Positions 1-9,581 of a stretch of DNA of 64,000 nucleotides are shown in pieces. Numbering within the stretch: the stretch's first letter is position 1; every line of letters begins with the position of its first letter. A model generated the notes under the pieces. That model was not told where the DNA came from, did no database searches, and was given only the letters and a program-made list of their open reading frames with translations. The stretch covers positions 95,870 to 159,869 of the forward strand of contig NZ_JSYG01000037.1 of the NCBI RefSeq assembly GCF_000784735.1. The letters are read 5' to 3'. Source of the DNA: Dickeya undicola (GTDB lineage Bacteria > Pseudomonadota > Gammaproteobacteria > Enterobacterales > Enterobacteriaceae). Both the position numbers and the translations under genes were made by a program.

Positions 1-139
1 GTTTTTTGTCGTTGAAATTGAGGCCAGCGAAGTGGCGGGCGTTGGTATCGTCTTTCAGCCCGATGTACACCGCGTCGGCACCATGGTCGATGGCGGCTTT
101 TAGTGCCGGTAAATTACCAGCGGGGCAAAGCAGTTCCAT
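1..139 (-). CDS. ubiU: UbiU, anaerobic ubiquinone biosynthesis protein (5' part only)
   Basis: Only the first 46 codons are in the window; the gene runs off the left edge. The start MELLCPAGNLPALKAAIDHG matches the N-terminus of the U32-peptidase-like protein UbiU (YhbU). With UbiV it forms the iron-sulfur complex that hydroxylates the ubiquinone ring without oxygen. The ATG (complement of 137-139) has an AGGA ribosome site about 7 bases upstream. It is divergent from ubiT, the lipid-binding partner of the same O2-independent pathway, which supports the call. Family knowledge gives the function; the sequence shows only the N-terminus. Confidence 0.85.
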   Translation of the reverse strand, partial: MELLCPAGNLPALKAAIDHGADAVYIGLKDDTNARHFAGLNFNDKK

Positions 140-222
140 TCTAACGTCCTTTCATCACGGCCTGACGCAGCGGGCCGGTTTGCAATGAACAGGAATCTTA
201 GTGAACCCGGCTGTCAGCAACT

Positions 223-236
223 TTGATTTAAACCAG
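223..236. promoter_or_regulatory. Possible FNR site between ubiU and ubiT
   Basis: TTGAT-TTAA-ACCAG has a perfect left half and a poor right half against the FNR consensus TTGAT-N4-ATCAA. It lies in the divergent ubiU/ubiT intergenic region (140-457). FNR control of these anaerobic genes would make sense, but the match is weak. I see nothing else convincing in the rest of that intergenic stretch. Confidence 0.3.
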
Positions 237-457
237 CATATCGGGGAATTGCTGGCGCTTACTGGTCGTGATTTGGCGCAGAACAGGCTAAATTTAATGT
301 GTCACATTCCAGCGACTTGCCCGCGGCTATCTCTACATGATGTTAAAAAACGCGTCCGGCGTTTTTATTGATGTAGACCCCTGCTGCCGGTTTCCCGTTC
401 TGTGGCAGAATAATGACCATATCGGTTAAGCCGTATCGCTTTATGAGGAGTACGCCA

Positions 458-982
458 GTGTTGGAAAAACTACGTGCGCAGATTGTGCGTCAAGGGCCAC
501 GTTTACTGAGTAAACCGTTAACGCTAACGCCTTTCGTCCTGCAACGCCGGGTGCTGGAACAACTGCTGGGATGGCAGTTCCGTCAGGCGCTGGAAGAAGG
601 CGAGCTGGATTTTCTTGATGGACGTTGGTTGCGAATCGAAGTCCGCGATATTGGTTTGCAGTGGTTTGTCACGTTGCGGGATAACCGGCTTGAAATCAGT
701 CATAACGAACTGGCGGATGTCAGCTTCAGTGCCGATGCTAACGATCTGATCCTGATCGCTGCCCGTCGTGAAGATCCGGATACGTTGTTTTTCCAGCGTC
801 GCCTGCGCATTGAAGGGGACACCGAGCTGGGGCTGTACGTCAAGAACCTGATGGACGCCATCGAGCTGGAAAGTATGCCCGCACCGCTGCGTGTTGCGCT
901 GCTGCAACTGGCCGGGTTCGTGGCCGCTGGTTTACAGGAGGGCGCGGAGCAGGTTAGCCCGCACGCGCCAGTATCATGTTGA
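458..982 (+). CDS. ubiT: UbiT, SCP2-domain accessory factor for O2-independent ubiquinone synthesis
   Basis: The 174-residue protein matches E. coli YhbT/UbiT throughout, including the SCP2 sterol-carrier fold region with DVSFSADANDLILIAARRED and the GDTELGLYVKNLMDAIELE stretch. UbiT binds isoprenoid quinone intermediates for the UbiU-UbiV hydroxylases. The GTG start at 458 is chosen over an upstream ATG at 413 because GAGGAG lies at 445-450 and the N-terminus VLEKLRAQIV then aligns with E. coli MLDKLRSRIV. The stop overlaps the start of yhbS by 7 bases, so the two are probably cotranscribed. Confidence 0.9.
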   Translation: MLEKLRAQIVRQGPRLLSKPLTLTPFVLQRRVLEQLLGWQFRQALEEGELDFLDGRWLRIEVRDIGLQWFVTLRDNRLEISHNELADVSFSADANDLILIAARREDPDTLFFQRRLRIEGDTELGLYVKNLMDAIELESMPAPLRVALLQLAGFVAAGLQEGAEQVSPHAPVSC

Positions 983-1479
983 TTCGAGTTGAAATTCCGG
1001 TTGATGCACCGGGGATCGATACCCTGCTGCGGCGCGCGTTTCCTACCAGCGCCGAGGCGGAGTTAGTGCATCAGTTGCGTGAAGACGGCCAGTTGACGCT
1101 GGGTATCGTCGCGACTGACGACGAAGGCGGCGTGGTGGGGTATGCCGCGTTCAGCCCGGTGACGCTGGGCGGTGAAGATCGACAGTGGGTTGCGCTGGCA
1201 CCGTTAGCGGTGGATGAAAACCTGCGCCGTCAGGGCATCGGCGAGCGACTGGTGTATGAAGGGCTGGATGCGCTGAATGAATTTGGTTACACCGCCGTGG
1301 TGGTGTTGGGCAATCGACATTACTACACGCGTTTCGGTTTTGTTCCGGCGGTGGAACAGCAGCTTTATTGCCGCTGGCTGGGCTGCGAGTCGGACTTTCT
1401 GGTTTACCCGCTGGCGGACAACCACTTTCAGGGAGCCAGCGGTCTGGTGGAATACGCCGAGCCGTTCAATCGTTTCTGA
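976..1479 (+). CDS. yhbS: YhbS, GNAT-family N-acetyltransferase
   Basis: The 167-residue protein has a GNAT fold. Beta strands near residues 45-75 are followed by the acetyl-CoA-binding P-loop [15 protein letters not shown] near 80-95 and a GFVPA strand near 120. The physiological substrate is not known from the sequence. It overlaps ubiT by 7 bases and its 3' end overlaps the convergent yhbQ by 14 bases. A strong terminator for this transcript lies just downstream, inside yhbQ. Confidence 0.9.
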   Translation: MLIRVEIPVDAPGIDTLLRRAFPTSAEAELVHQLREDGQLTLGIVATDDEGGVVGYAAFSPVTLGGEDRQWVALAPLAVDENLRRQGIGERLVYEGLDALNEFGYTAVVVLGNRHYYTRFGFVPAVEQQLYCRWLGCESDFLVYPLADNHFQGASGLVEYAEPFNRF

Positions 1480-1768
1480 CGAGGGGCATAAAATCGGTCA
1501 GCGTCGAAGGCTGGTGTTGCACCAGCCTTTCTTTTTGCATTTTACTCAGTTGCTTGACGCGATATTCCCACTTCAGCGCGGTGGAGCGATCGCCCGCCAC
1601 GCAGTGATACACCAGCGTCAGTGGTCCTTTGCCGCGCAACGCCCGCGCCCCTTTTCCGCTCTGATGTTGTGCCAGCCGCCGCGCCACATCGGTGGTGATG
1701 CCGGTGTAAAGCCATCCGCTGCTGGTGCGCAGCAGGTACAGAAACCAGGTTGTCTCACTGTTATTCAC
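1466..1768 (-). CDS. yhbQ: YhbQ, small GIY-YIG nuclease-fold protein
   Basis: The protein has 100 residues, the same length as E. coli YhbQ. The GIY-YIG core reads [20 protein letters not shown], in which YTGIT takes the YIG position, followed by the RR and KGA(R)ALRGKG motifs. Family members bind or nick structured DNA; E. coli YhbQ has been linked to DNA damage response, but the role here is inferred. The GTG start at 1768 is preferred over an upstream ATG at 1819 because GAAGGA sits 6-7 bases before it and the length then matches. The tail overlaps yhbS on the other strand. Confidence 0.88.
   Translation of the reverse strand: MNNSETTWFLYLLRTSSGWLYTGITTDVARRLAQHQSGKGARALRGKGPLTLVYHCVAGDRSTALKWEYRVKQLSKMQKERLVQHQPSTLTDFMPLVRND
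1507..1536 (+). terminator. Rho-independent terminator of ubiT-yhbS
   Basis: AAGGCTGGTG (1507-1516) pairs perfectly with CACCAGCCTT (1520-1529) around a 3-base loop, followed by TCTTTTT. It terminates plus-strand transcripts about 30 bases after yhbS. It lies wholly within the coding sequence of the convergent yhbQ. Confidence 0.85.
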
Positions 1769-1862
1769 GGCATTTCCTTCTCGTGGGTCCGCGCTTATCT
1801 TACGGGGATAAACCTGCATTATCAGGTTTCATATAATTCGATACAGTGCTTACCTTCTTTGG

Positions 1863-1878
1863 TGTTACAATATTCACA
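1863..1878. promoter_or_regulatory. DeoR-like operator upstream of deoC
   Basis: TGTTACAATATTCACA matches 12 of 16 positions of the E. coli DeoR operator TGTTAGAATTCTAACA and is itself a near palindrome. It lies about 120 bases before deoC, in the expected place for a deo operon operator. Binding by DeoR is inferred. Confidence 0.5.
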
Positions 1879-1914
1879 ATAAACGTGATTAATGTTCATT
1901 TAATTTCCTTTTTA

Positions 1915-1930
1915 TGTGAATAAAATCACA
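1915..1930. promoter_or_regulatory. CRP-cAMP binding site of the deo operon
   Basis: TGTGA-ATAAAA-TCACA is a perfect two-half CRP consensus, centred at about 1922. A weaker CRP-like pair (CGTGA...TTCAT) is centred near 1891. Tandem CRP sites with CytR bound between them are the known arrangement at E. coli deoP2, so the same logic is likely here, although the spacing differs. Confidence 0.8.
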
Positions 1931-1996
1931 TTGCAGAGTGCGTTATCTGGGTGACATGCCCGGAAACGCGATAGTGTGCTGAGAGCGGAGTGTTGT

Positions 1997-2776
1997 ATGA
2001 GTGATTTAACTGCGGCGGCGCAACGCGCGCTGGGACTGATGGATTTAACGACCCTGAATGATGACGATACCGACGAGAAGGTGATCGCCCTGTGTCGCCA
2101 GGCGAAAAGCCCGGTGGGCAATACCGCTGCTATTTGTATCTACCCACGTTTTGTGCCGCTGGCGCGCAAGGTGCTGCGTGAGCAAGGCACGCCGGATGTG
2201 CGCATCGCCACCGTGACCAATTTCCCGCACGGTAACGACGACATTGACATTGCACTGGCGGAAACCAAAGCGGCTATCGCTTACGGTGCCGACGAGGTGG
2301 ACGTGGTGTTCCCCTATCGTGAACTGATGGCGGGTAACCGTCAGGTCGGTTTTGAGCTGGTGAAAGCCTGTAAAGCGGCGTGTGCGGCAGCGGGTGTGCT
2401 GCTGAAAGTGATCATCGAAACCGGTGAGTTGAAAACCGATGAGCTGATTCGTGACGCCAGCGAGATTGCTATTGACGCCGGGGCGGATTTCATCAAAACC
2501 TCTACCGGTAAAGTGGCGGTGAATGCCACGCTGCATTCTGCCGACGTGATGCTGAGTGTGATCCGCGATAAAGGCGTGGGTGAGCGCGTTGGGTTTAAAC
2601 CGGCTGGTGGTGTGCGCACGGCGGAAGATGCCGCGCAGTATCTGCAACTTGCCGACACTATTATGGGCGAAGGGTGGGCGGATGCCCGTCATTTCCGATT
2701 TGGCGCGTCCGGTTTGCTCGGTAGCCTGTTGACTACGCTGGGCCACACCACCGAGCAGGCCCGCAGCGGCTACTGA
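1997..2776 (+). CDS. deoC: Deoxyribose-phosphate aldolase
   Basis: This 259-residue class I aldolase splits 2-deoxyribose-5-phosphate into glyceraldehyde-3-phosphate and acetaldehyde at the end of deoxynucleoside catabolism. It is nearly collinear with E. coli DeoC (259 residues). The Schiff-base lysine lies in the conserved [14 protein letters not shown] segment, and the phosphate-binding [14 protein letters not shown] loop is intact. The ATG at 1997 has GAGCGGAG 7 bases upstream and gives the E. coli length; an in-frame ATG at 1976 lacks such support. It is first gene of deoCABD, behind DeoR-like and CRP sites. Confidence 0.96.
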   Translation: MSDLTAAAQRALGLMDLTTLNDDDTDEKVIALCRQAKSPVGNTAAICIYPRFVPLARKVLREQGTPDVRIATVTNFPHGNDDIDIALAETKAAIAYGADEVDVVFPYRELMAGNRQVGFELVKACKAACAAAGVLLKVIIETGELKTDELIRDASEIAIDAGADFIKTSTGKVAVNATLHSADVMLSVIRDKGVGERVGFKPAGGVRTAEDAAQYLQLADTIMGEGWADARHFRFGASGLLGSLLTTLGHTTEQARSGY

Positions 2777-2838
2777 TGCGGTTCGCGCCTGACGGGCGCG
2801 ATACATCGGTACTCATGGATTATGCAGGAGAACGCACC

Positions 2839-4170
2839 TTGTTTCTGACTCAGGAAATTATCCGCAAAAAACGCGACGGGCATCCGCTCAGTGCGGAAGA
2901 GATTCGCTTTTTCATCAACGGTGTGCGCGACAACACCGTGTCGGAAGGGCAGATCGCCGCGCTGGCGATGACCATCTTCTTCCACGACATGAACATGGAT
3001 GAACGGGTGGCGCTGACGCTGGCGATGCGCGATTCCGGTACAGTGCTGGATTGGTCCGGGTTGAATCTGAACGGTCCACTGGTAGACAAGCATTCGACCG
3101 GCGGCGTCGGCGATGTGACGTCGCTGATGTTGGGGCCGATGGTGGCGGCCTGCGGCGGCTATGTGCCGATGATTTCCGGTCGCGGTTTAGGCCACACCGG
3201 CGGCACGCTGGACAAACTGGAGTCGATTCCAGGGCTGGACATCTTTCCCGAGGATGAGGCTTTCCGGCAGATCATCCGTCAGGTTGGGGTGGCGATTATC
3301 GGACAGACCAACTCGCTGGCACCGGCGGACAAGCGTTTTTACGCTACCCGCGATATTACCGCCACGGTTGATTCCATCCCGCTGATCACCGCCTCGATTC
3401 TGGCGAAAAAGCTGGCGGAAGGGCTGGATGCACTGGTGATGGATGTCAAAGTCGGTTCCGGCGCGTTTATGCCGACCTATGAACAGTCGGAGCAACTGGC
3501 GCAGGCGATTGTTGGCGTAGCGAATAATGCCGGTTGCCGTACCAGCGCGCTGTTGACCGACATGAGTCAGGTGCTGGCTTCCAGCGCCGGTAACGCGCTG
3601 GAAGTGCGAGAAGCGGTGCGTTTTCTGACCGGTGAGCAGCGTAACCCGCGCCTGTTTGAGGTGACGATGGCGCTGTGCGAGTCCATGTTGCTGGCGGGGC
3701 ACCTGGCGCGTGATGCCGCCGAGGCGCGGGCAAAACTACAAGCAGTGCTGGACAACGGCCGGGCTGCGGAAGTCTTCGGGCGTATGGTCGCCGCGCAGCA
3801 TGGCCCGACGGATTTTGTCGAACATTACGATCGTTATCTGTCGCCCGCCACGCTCAGTAAGCCGGTATTTGCCGAGCGCGAGGGTTTTGTCAGCGCGATG
3901 GATGCGCGCGCATTGGGTATGGTGGTAGTCGCGCTGGGTGGTGGTCGACGTCAGGCCAGTGATATCATTGACAGCAGTGTTGGGCTGAGCGACATGGTCA
4001 GTCTGGGTGACCGGGTGGATGCACAGCGTCCGCTGGCGGTAGTTCACGCCAGAACCGAGTCGGACTGGCAACTGGCCGCGCAGGCGCTGCGCGAGGCGAT
4101 TCGCCTTGATGATCAACCGCCTGCGCCTTGTCCGCTGATTTATCGTCGCCTGGACGCCGCGGACATCTAA
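2839..4170 (+). CDS. deoA: Thymidine phosphorylase (TTG start)
   Basis: The 443-residue protein converts thymidine and phosphate to thymine and deoxyribose-1-phosphate. It carries the pyrimidine-nucleoside phosphorylase signature [16 protein letters not shown] and the phosphate-binding KHSTGGVGD loop. Start choice: TTG at 2839 has GCAGGAG 8 bases before it and gives [14 protein letters not shown], matching E. coli DeoA, which I recall also begins with TTG. The longer frame from 2776 has no such support. It sits between deoC and deoB, and the intact TTG suggests mild translational down-tuning relative to deoC. Confidence 0.95.
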   Translation: MFLTQEIIRKKRDGHPLSAEEIRFFINGVRDNTVSEGQIAALAMTIFFHDMNMDERVALTLAMRDSGTVLDWSGLNLNGPLVDKHSTGGVGDVTSLMLGPMVAACGGYVPMISGRGLGHTGGTLDKLESIPGLDIFPEDEAFRQIIRQVGVAIIGQTNSLAPADKRFYATRDITATVDSIPLITASILAKKLAEGLDALVMDVKVGSGAFMPTYEQSEQLAQAIVGVANNAGCRTSALLTDMSQVLASSAGNALEVREAVRFLTGEQRNPRLFEVTMALCESMLLAGHLARDAAEARAKLQAVLDNGRAAEVFGRMVAAQHGPTDFVEHYDRYLSPATLSKPVFAEREGFVSAMDARALGMVVVALGGGRRQASDIIDSSVGLSDMVSLGDRVDAQRPLAVVHARTESDWQLAAQALREAIRLDDQPPAPCPLIYRRLDAADI

Positions 4171-4252
4171 CCGCACTGTCGCCGCCCGGCCTTACGTACA
4201 TCGATGCTTTATGTTTTACATATAAGCTGTGCCTTACGCAGGAGATAACAAC

Positions 4253-5476
4253 ATGAAACGTGCATTTATTATGGTTCTCGACTCGTTCGGGATTGGCAGC
4301 GCCGCTGATGCCGAACGGTTTGGCGACGCAGGTTCAGATACGCTGGGCCATATCGCACAAGCCTGCGCACAAGGCAAGGCCGATGTCGGCCGACAAGGGC
4401 CGCTGCGGCTGCCGAACCTGAGCCGTCTGGGCTTGGGTAAGGCGGCGCAAGGGTCTACCGGGCAGTTTCCGCAAGGGCTGGATGAGCAGGCTGAGATTAT
4501 CGGTGCCTACGCTTACGCCAGCGAAATCTCTTCGGGTAAAGATACGCCATCCGGCCATTGGGAAATTGCTGGGGTGCCGGTGCTGTTTGACTGGGGCTAC
4601 TTCCATGATGAGCACAACAGTTTCCCGCAGGCGCTGTTGGACCGGTTGGTCGCGCGTGCCGGGCTGCCGGGTTATCTGGGCAACTGCCATTCCTCTGGCA
4701 CCGTGATCCTCGACCAGCTCGGCGAGGAACACATGAAAACCGGCAAACCCATTTTCTACACCTCGGCGGACTCGGTATTTCAGATTGCCTGCCACGAAGA
4801 AACCTTCGGGCTGGAGAAACTGTACGAACTGTGTGAAATCGCCCGTGAAGAGCTGACCGAAGGCGGTTACAACATCGGCCGGGTGATCGCCCGTCCGTTC
4901 CTCGGTGACAAAGTGGGGCAGTTCCAGCGCACCGGCAACCGTCACGATTTGGCGGTGGAACCACCGGCACCGACCATGCTGAAAAAGCTGGTAGACGAGA
5001 AAAATGGCACCGTGGTGTCAGTGGGCAAAATCGCTGATATCTACGCCAACGTCGGCATCACCAAAAAGGTGAAAGCCACCGGTATCGATGCGCTGTTTGA
5101 CGCCACGTTGAAAGAGATGGAACAGGCGGGCGACGACACCATCGTGTTCACCAACTTTGTCGATTTTGACTCGTCCTACGGCCATCGTCGTGATATCGCC
5201 GGGTATGCGGCGGCGCTGGAGCTGTTCGACCGTCGCCTGCCGGAGATGCTCTCTCGCGTGACCGGCGATGACATCCTGATCCTGACCGCCGACCACGGCT
5301 GCGACCCGAGCTGGCCGGGCACCGACCACACCCGTGAACACGTGCCGGTGCTGATTTACGGGCCGAAAGTGACGCCGGGTGACCGCGGCCATCGCACCAC
5401 CTTTGCTGACATCGGCCAGACGGTTACCGGTTATTTCGGGCTGTCGCCGATGGATTACGGCCAGTCTATTCTGTGA
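4253..5476 (+). CDS. deoB: Phosphopentomutase
   Basis: This 407-residue enzyme (same length as E. coli DeoB) interconverts (deoxy)ribose-1-phosphate and -5-phosphate. It belongs to the alkaline-phosphatase superfamily: the metal site begins with [11 protein letters not shown], the phospho-acceptor threonine lies in [12 protein letters not shown], and the C-terminal metal ligands lie in [20 protein letters not shown]. The ATG at 4253 has AGGAG at 4240-4244. The last three codons (ATT CTG TGA) form the first unit of a four-copy 16-base repeat that continues past the stop. Confidence 0.96.
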   Translation: MKRAFIMVLDSFGIGSAADAERFGDAGSDTLGHIAQACAQGKADVGRQGPLRLPNLSRLGLGKAAQGSTGQFPQGLDEQAEIIGAYAYASEISSGKDTPSGHWEIAGVPVLFDWGYFHDEHNSFPQALLDRLVARAGLPGYLGNCHSSGTVILDQLGEEHMKTGKPIFYTSADSVFQIACHEETFGLEKLYELCEIAREELTEGGYNIGRVIARPFLGDKVGQFQRTGNRHDLAVEPPAPTMLKKLVDEKNGTVVSVGKIADIYANVGITKKVKATGIDALFDATLKEMEQAGDDTIVFTNFVDFDSSYGHRRDIAGYAAALELFDRRLPEMLSRVTGDDILILTADHGCDPSWPGTDHTREHVPVLIYGPKVTPGDRGHRTTFADIGQTVTGYFGLSPMDYGQSIL

Positions 5477-5531
5477 CAGGACTATTCTGTGACCGGTCCA
5501 TTCTGTAACAGGTCAATGCTGTGACACGGAC
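5468..5531 (+). repeat. Four tandem 16-base repeats at the deoB stop codon
   Basis: Four imperfect head-to-tail copies occupy 5468-5483, 5484-5499, 5500-5515 and 5516-5531, with the core ATTCTGTGACAGG(A/T)C. Copy 1 contains the deoB stop. The array fills most of the deoB-deoD gap, upstream of the deoD ribosome site. Confidence 0.8.
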
Positions 5532-5594
5532 CGGTGATAGGCACTATAATTTATCATCATGATTTCACACTGAATTTGAAAAGGAAGAAAAAGC

Positions 5595-6320
5595 ATGGCT
5601 ACGCCACATATCAATGCAGAAATGGGTGACTTCGCGGACGTGGTGCTGATGCCGGGTGACCCGCTGCGTGCCAAATACATCGCGGAAACCTTTCTGGAAA
5701 ATGCGGTGGAAGTGAACAATGTGCGCGGCATGTTGGGCTTCACCGGCACCTACAAAGGCCGTCGCATTTCCGTGATGGGCCACGGTATGGGCATTCCGTC
5801 CTGCTCTATTTACACCAAAGAGCTGATCACCGAATACGGCGTGAAGAAAATTATCCGTGTCGGCTCCTGCGGCGCAGTGCGTGCTGATGTGAAGCTGCGT
5901 GACGTGGTGATCGGCATGGGTGCCTGCACCGATTCCAAAGTGAACCGGATGCGCTTTAAAGATCACGACTTCTCAGCGATTGCCGATTTTGACCTGTTGC
6001 GTCACGCGGTGGATGCCGCCAAAGCGCGTGGCATCGACGCTCGCGTTGGCAACCTGTTCTCCGCCGATTTGTTCTACACGCCGGACCCGCAAATGTTCGA
6101 CGTGATGGAAAAATACGGCATTCTGGGCGTAGAAATGGAAGCGGCCGGTATCTACGGCGTGGCGGCGGAATTCGGCGCTAAAGCGCTGGCTATCTGCACC
6201 GTGTCGGACCATATCCGTACCCACGAGCAGACCACCGCCGCCGAGCGCCAGACCACCTTCAACGAGATGATCGAAATCGCGCTGGAGTCGGTATTGTTGG
6301 GTGACGCTGCTGAGGCGTGA
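5595..6320 (+). CDS. deoD: Purine-nucleoside phosphorylase, DeoD type
   Basis: The 241-residue protein catalyses phosphorolysis of purine (deoxy)nucleosides. It is almost identical to E. coli DeoD over its first 80 residues ([37 protein letters not shown]). The nucleoside site VEMEAAG and the catalytic-loop segment [18 protein letters not shown] are intact. GGAAG lies 10-14 bases before the ATG. It is the last gene of the deo operon and is followed by a strong terminator. Confidence 0.97.
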   Translation: MATPHINAEMGDFADVVLMPGDPLRAKYIAETFLENAVEVNNVRGMLGFTGTYKGRRISVMGHGMGIPSCSIYTKELITEYGVKKIIRVGSCGAVRADVKLRDVVIGMGACTDSKVNRMRFKDHDFSAIADFDLLRHAVDAAKARGIDARVGNLFSADLFYTPDPQMFDVMEKYGILGVEMEAAGIYGVAAEFGAKALAICTVSDHIRTHEQTTAAERQTTFNEMIEIALESVLLGDAAEA

Positions 6321-6350
6321 TGGTGCAGTAGTACCTGGATGCAAAAAGAA

Positions 6351-6377
6351 AACACTGCCATTTGGCAGTGTTTTTTT
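6351..6377. terminator. Terminator after the deo operon
   Basis: AACACTGCC and GGCAGTGTT form a 9-bp stem with loop ATTT, followed by seven T on the plus strand. A run of A on the 5' side lets it work for the convergent rimI as well. Confidence 0.9.
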
Positions 6378-6401
6378 ATGCTGCTTTAACTGGGCGCAGT
6401 G

Positions 6402-6845
6402 TCACCCCAGCGGTAGCGCCATAATGATGGCGTCTTCCCGGCCACCGACGGTCGGGTAATAATCCCGCCGCACCGACACTTCGTTGAATCCCATGCTCTG
6501 ATACAGCGCGATGGCGCGCGCGTTGGAGGCTCGTACTTCCAGCCACAGCGTCACCACATCGCTGCGCTCCAGCTCGGCGATCAGGTGTTCCAGCAACTGA
6601 CGTCCGTAGCCGTGGCGTTGATGCGCCGGGTCGACGGCGATGTTGAACAGCGTGGCTTCATCCAGCACCACCTGGGTGATGGCGTAGGCCACCAGTTGCT
6701 GGTCATGACACAGTTTCAGGTTGAGGTAACGCTCGCCCTGATTGCTGATGAAGGTTTTTTCGCTCCACGGAAAAGCGTGGCTTAAGCATTCAATGTCAAA
6801 CGCCTGCGGCAGGTCAGCCGTGGTCAGGGTGGAAATCATGTTCAT
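6402..6845 (-). CDS. rimI: Ribosomal protein bS18-alanine N-acetyltransferase
   Basis: This 147-residue GNAT enzyme acetylates the N-terminal alanine of ribosomal protein S18. It aligns end to end with E. coli RimI: HAFPWSEKTF near residue 23, DEATLFNIAVDP, the acetyl-CoA loop QRHGYGRQLLEHLI, and the C-terminal catalytic region LGFNEV..YYPT.GREDAIIMALP. The start at 6845 (MNMIS) matches the E. coli N-terminus. It overlaps the 3' end of holD by 32 bases, the usual holD-rimI arrangement implying translational coupling. Confidence 0.95.
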   Translation of the reverse strand: MNMISTLTTADLPQAFDIECLSHAFPWSEKTFISNQGERYLNLKLCHDQQLVAYAITQVVLDEATLFNIAVDPAHQRHGYGRQLLEHLIAELERSDVVTLWLEVRASNARAIALYQSMGFNEVSVRRDYYPTVGGREDAIIMALPLG

Positions 6846-7233
6846 GGTGACAAATCTGTTGCCACAGGGCGCGTTTCGCCCCAGCGTTGTGAGAGAGCTC
6901 GGCCAGAGCCGGGCTGGTCAGTTGCACGCCATCCAATGCCAGCGCATCGGTGACTGGCTGACCCAGCCACCAACTGTGGCAGCGGGTATGTTCCGGTAGC
7001 ATCTGCGCCTGACGTGGCGTCAGGCTTATCATCTGCTGCGAAGAGAGATTCAGGCTGCGCAAGACATCCTGTAACAGCGGGTCATCGCTGGCGGGCAGTG
7101 GATCGGCGATGATAATCAGCCGGACATCAGGCGGCAGGCTGACGGCGATTTCGCCTTTCAGCACCGACGGACGACGCAAGGTCCACTGGGTGATCCCCAG
7201 TTGCTGTAACAGCCAGTCCCGTCTTGATGTCAT
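6814..7233 (-). CDS. holD: DNA polymerase III psi subunit
   Basis: The 139-residue psi subunit bridges the clamp loader to chi and hence to SSB. The N-terminal chi-interaction segment [20 protein letters not shown] is nearly identical to E. coli HolD, and the C-terminal [13 protein letters not shown] is conserved. The middle is divergent, as is normal for this fast-evolving protein. It overlaps rimI at its 3' end and is divergent from rsmC. Confidence 0.94.
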   Translation of the reverse strand: MTSRRDWLLQQLGITQWTLRRPSVLKGEIAVSLPPDVRLIIIADPLPASDDPLLQDVLRSLNLSSQQMISLTPRQAQMLPEHTRCHSWWLGQPVTDALALDGVQLTSPALAELSHNAGAKRALWQQICHHEHDFHPDHG

Positions 7234-7407
7234 GCCTTACTCACTCTGCGTGCGATGTTAGTGCCCGTGGTAACCGCGCCCGATGTCGCAAATCGTCGTA
7301 TCCGGCGATGGCGGTGCACGATTGTGCGGCGCTATGCTAACAAATCGCTGAACATGCGCCAACAAACCACTATAATCCTCGCTCAGTTTATTAAGGAGCC
7401 ACGCCTG

Positions 7408-8436
7408 ATGTCAGCATTAACCCCCGCCAGTGAAGTGATACTGCGCCACAGTGATGAATTTGTTTCCCGCCGGGTGCTGTTTGCCGGTGATTTGCAAGAT
7501 ACGCTGCCCGCTCATTTTGACGCAGCCGCCGTCACCGTGCACACCACGCAGTATCATCACTGGCAGCAGTTGCAGCCCGTATTGGGCGACAACGTGCATT
7601 TTTCGCTGCTGGCACAAGCGGAAACCGTAGCCGGGTGCGACACCCTGATCTACTACTGGCCGAAAAGCAAACAGGAAGCGCAGTTCCAGCTGTCCAACCT
7701 GCTGTCGCTGCTGCCGGTAGGCTGCGATATTTTCGTCGTCGGCGAGAACCGCAGCGGGGTACGCAGCGCCGAAGGCATTCTGGAGCCGATCGCCGCCATC
7801 AACAAGATCGACAGCGCCCGACGTTGTGGGCTGTATCACGGTCGTCTGGAAGCACCGTCTGCTTTTGCGCTGGAGGATTGGTGGCTGGAGTATGACGTGG
7901 ATGGCGTGCCAGTACATACACTGCCGGGCGTATTCAGCCGTGAAGGGCTGGATACGGGCAGCCAATTGCTGCTCTCGACGCTGGAGCCGCACCGCAAGGG
8001 TAAGGTGTTGGATCTTGCCTGCGGCGCTGGGGTGCTGGCGGCATCGTTTGCCCGCCTGTCACCGAAAATCCGCCTGACGCTGAGTGATGTGAGCGCGGCG
8101 GCGCTGGAAGCGAGCCAGGCGACGTTGGCCGCTAACGGCCTGGAAGGGCAGGTGATCGCCAGCAACGCGTACTCGGATATTCAGGGGCGTTTTGACCTGA
8201 TCATCTCCAACCCGCCGTTCCATGACGGTCTGCAGACCAGCCTGCACGCGGCGGAAGTGATGATCCGTGGTGCCGCCGCGCACCTGAACATGGAAGGTGA
8301 GTTGCGTATTGTCGCCAACGCCTTCCTGCCGTACCCAGCGCTGCTGGACGAGACATTCGGCAGTCATGAAGTGATCGCCCAGACCGGTCGTTTCCGCGTT
8401 TATCGTGCGGTGCTGCGTCGCAATAAAAAACGTTAA
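7408..8436 (+). CDS. rsmC: 16S rRNA (guanine-1207-N2)-methyltransferase
   Basis: The 342-residue enzyme methylates G1207 of 16S rRNA in the 30S subunit. It has the duplicated Rossmann architecture of RsmC: an N-terminal degenerate domain ([22 protein letters not shown]) and a C-terminal catalytic domain with the SAM motif [16 protein letters not shown] and the NPPF motif in [10 protein letters not shown]. The ATG at 7408 has TAAGGAG about 9 bases upstream; the longer frame from 7255 has no such support. A hairpin follows the stop, in the gap to the convergent reductase. Confidence 0.95.
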   Translation: MSALTPASEVILRHSDEFVSRRVLFAGDLQDTLPAHFDAAAVTVHTTQYHHWQQLQPVLGDNVHFSLLAQAETVAGCDTLIYYWPKSKQEAQFQLSNLLSLLPVGCDIFVVGENRSGVRSAEGILEPIAAINKIDSARRCGLYHGRLEAPSAFALEDWWLEYDVDGVPVHTLPGVFSREGLDTGSQLLLSTLEPHRKGKVLDLACGAGVLAASFARLSPKIRLTLSDVSAAALEASQATLAANGLEGQVIASNAYSDIQGRFDLIISNPPFHDGLQTSLHAAEVMIRGAAAHLNMEGELRIVANAFLPYPALLDETFGSHEVIAQTGRFRVYRAVLRRNKKR

Positions 8437-8443
8437 CTGCGCT

Positions 8444-8461
8444 GCCCGGTTTTCGCCGGGC
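8444..8461. terminator. Hairpin between rsmC and the aldo/keto reductase gene
   Basis: GCCCGG (8444-8449) pairs with CCGGGC (8456-8461), extended by TGC/GCA past a bulge. There is no T run on either side, so termination is possible but weakly supported. Confidence 0.35.
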
Positions 8462-8473
8462 GCAATGCGGCGC

Positions 8474-9469
8474 TTAGGCGTTATCAAGCGTCGCCATGCC
8501 TTCTTGTCCGTAGCGTGCGCCTGCGGCGATCTCCGGCGGGAAGATGGCGTTAATGTCATCCAACTCGCGTGCCGTCAACAACACCGACAGTGCGCCGACA
8601 TTTTCTTCCAGGTAGCGACGGCGTTTGGTGCCGGGAATCGGAACGATGTGCTCGCCTTGTGCCAGCACCCAGGCCAGCGCCAGCTGTGATGGCGTGACCG
8701 CTTTTTCCTGCGCCAGCTGCGTGATTTTGTCCACCAGTTGCAGGTTTTTAGCAAAGTTTTCGTCGCTGAAGCGCGGGTTGGCGCGTCGGAAATCGTCCGC
8801 GGCCAGGTCATCCTGCTGTTTGATGGCACCGGTCAGAAAACCACGCCCCAGCGGACTATAAGGCACAAAACCGATGCCGAGACGACGGCAGGTGGGCAGA
8901 ATCTCTGTTTCCACATCGCGCGTCCACAATGAGTATTCGCTTTGCAGCGCGGTGATAGGGTGAACGCGGTGCGCGCGCTCCAGGGTGGCGGCGGAGGCTT
9001 CGCTCAGGCCGATGTAACGGATCTTGCCTGCTTTAACCAGATCGGCCAGGGCGCCAACACTCTCCTCAATCGGCACTGCCGGATCGACGCGGTGCTGATA
9101 ATAAAGGTCGATGACTTCGACGCCCAGACGTTTCAGGCTGCCTTCGACCGCCTGACGGATATACTCTGGCCGACCGCAGACGCCACGCAGGTTCGGGTTG
9201 GCCGGGTCGCGCAGAATGCCGAACTTGGTCGCCAGAAATACCTGATCCCGTTTGCCTTTGATGGCGTTGCCCACCAGCGTTTCATTGGTGTAAGGGCCGT
9301 ACATGTCGGCGGTATCCAGCAGGGTGACGCCCAGTTCCAGCGCACGATGCAGGGTGGAGAGAGCCTCTTTTTCATCCTGCCCGGTGGAGTAGAAATCGCT
9401 CATGCCCATGCAGCCGAGGCCCAGTGCAGATACCGTTGGCCCCTGTGGGCCCAGTTTTCGCTGTTGCAT
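8474..9469 (-). CDS. Aldo/keto reductase
   Basis: This 331-residue (alpha/beta)8 NADPH-dependent reductase keeps the family tetrad: Asp in LLDTADMYG (the DxxxxYG motif), Lys in FLATKFG and His in YYQHRVDP. The C-terminal cofactor site reads [17 protein letters not shown]. It resembles the AKR13-type proteins described as general aldehyde or quinone-responsive reductases; the substrate cannot be read. The ATG has GGAGC 7 bases upstream. It is divergent from a LysR regulator with an inverted repeat in the shared promoter, so that regulator probably controls it. Confidence 0.85.
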   Translation of the reverse strand: MQQRKLGPQGPTVSALGLGCMGMSDFYSTGQDEKEALSTLHRALELGVTLLDTADMYGPYTNETLVGNAIKGKRDQVFLATKFGILRDPANPNLRGVCGRPEYIRQAVEGSLKRLGVEVIDLYYQHRVDPAVPIEESVGALADLVKAGKIRYIGLSEASAATLERAHRVHPITALQSEYSLWTRDVETEILPTCRRLGIGFVPYSPLGRGFLTGAIKQQDDLAADDFRRANPRFSDENFAKNLQLVDKITQLAQEKAVTPSQLALAWVLAQGEHIVPIPGTKRRRYLEENVGALSVLLTARELDDINAIFPPEIAAGARYGQEGMATLDNA

Positions 9470-9550
9470 GTTGTTGCTCCGTATGATTAACCACGCTTTT
9501 CAGTGTGGTTGTTTGGAGGGAAAAGATAAATTCGCAGTTTTATGCAACAC

Positions 9551-9569
9551 TGTTTGTAAAATGCAAACA
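9551..9569. promoter_or_regulatory. Inverted-repeat operator between the reductase and its LysR regulator
   Basis: TGTTTG and CAAACA are perfect inverted arms separated by 7 bases, 13 bases before the regulator start and about 80 bases from the reductase start. The position suits a LysR autoregulatory site. Confidence 0.5.
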
Positions 9570-9581
9570 ATGGAGCCGGTG

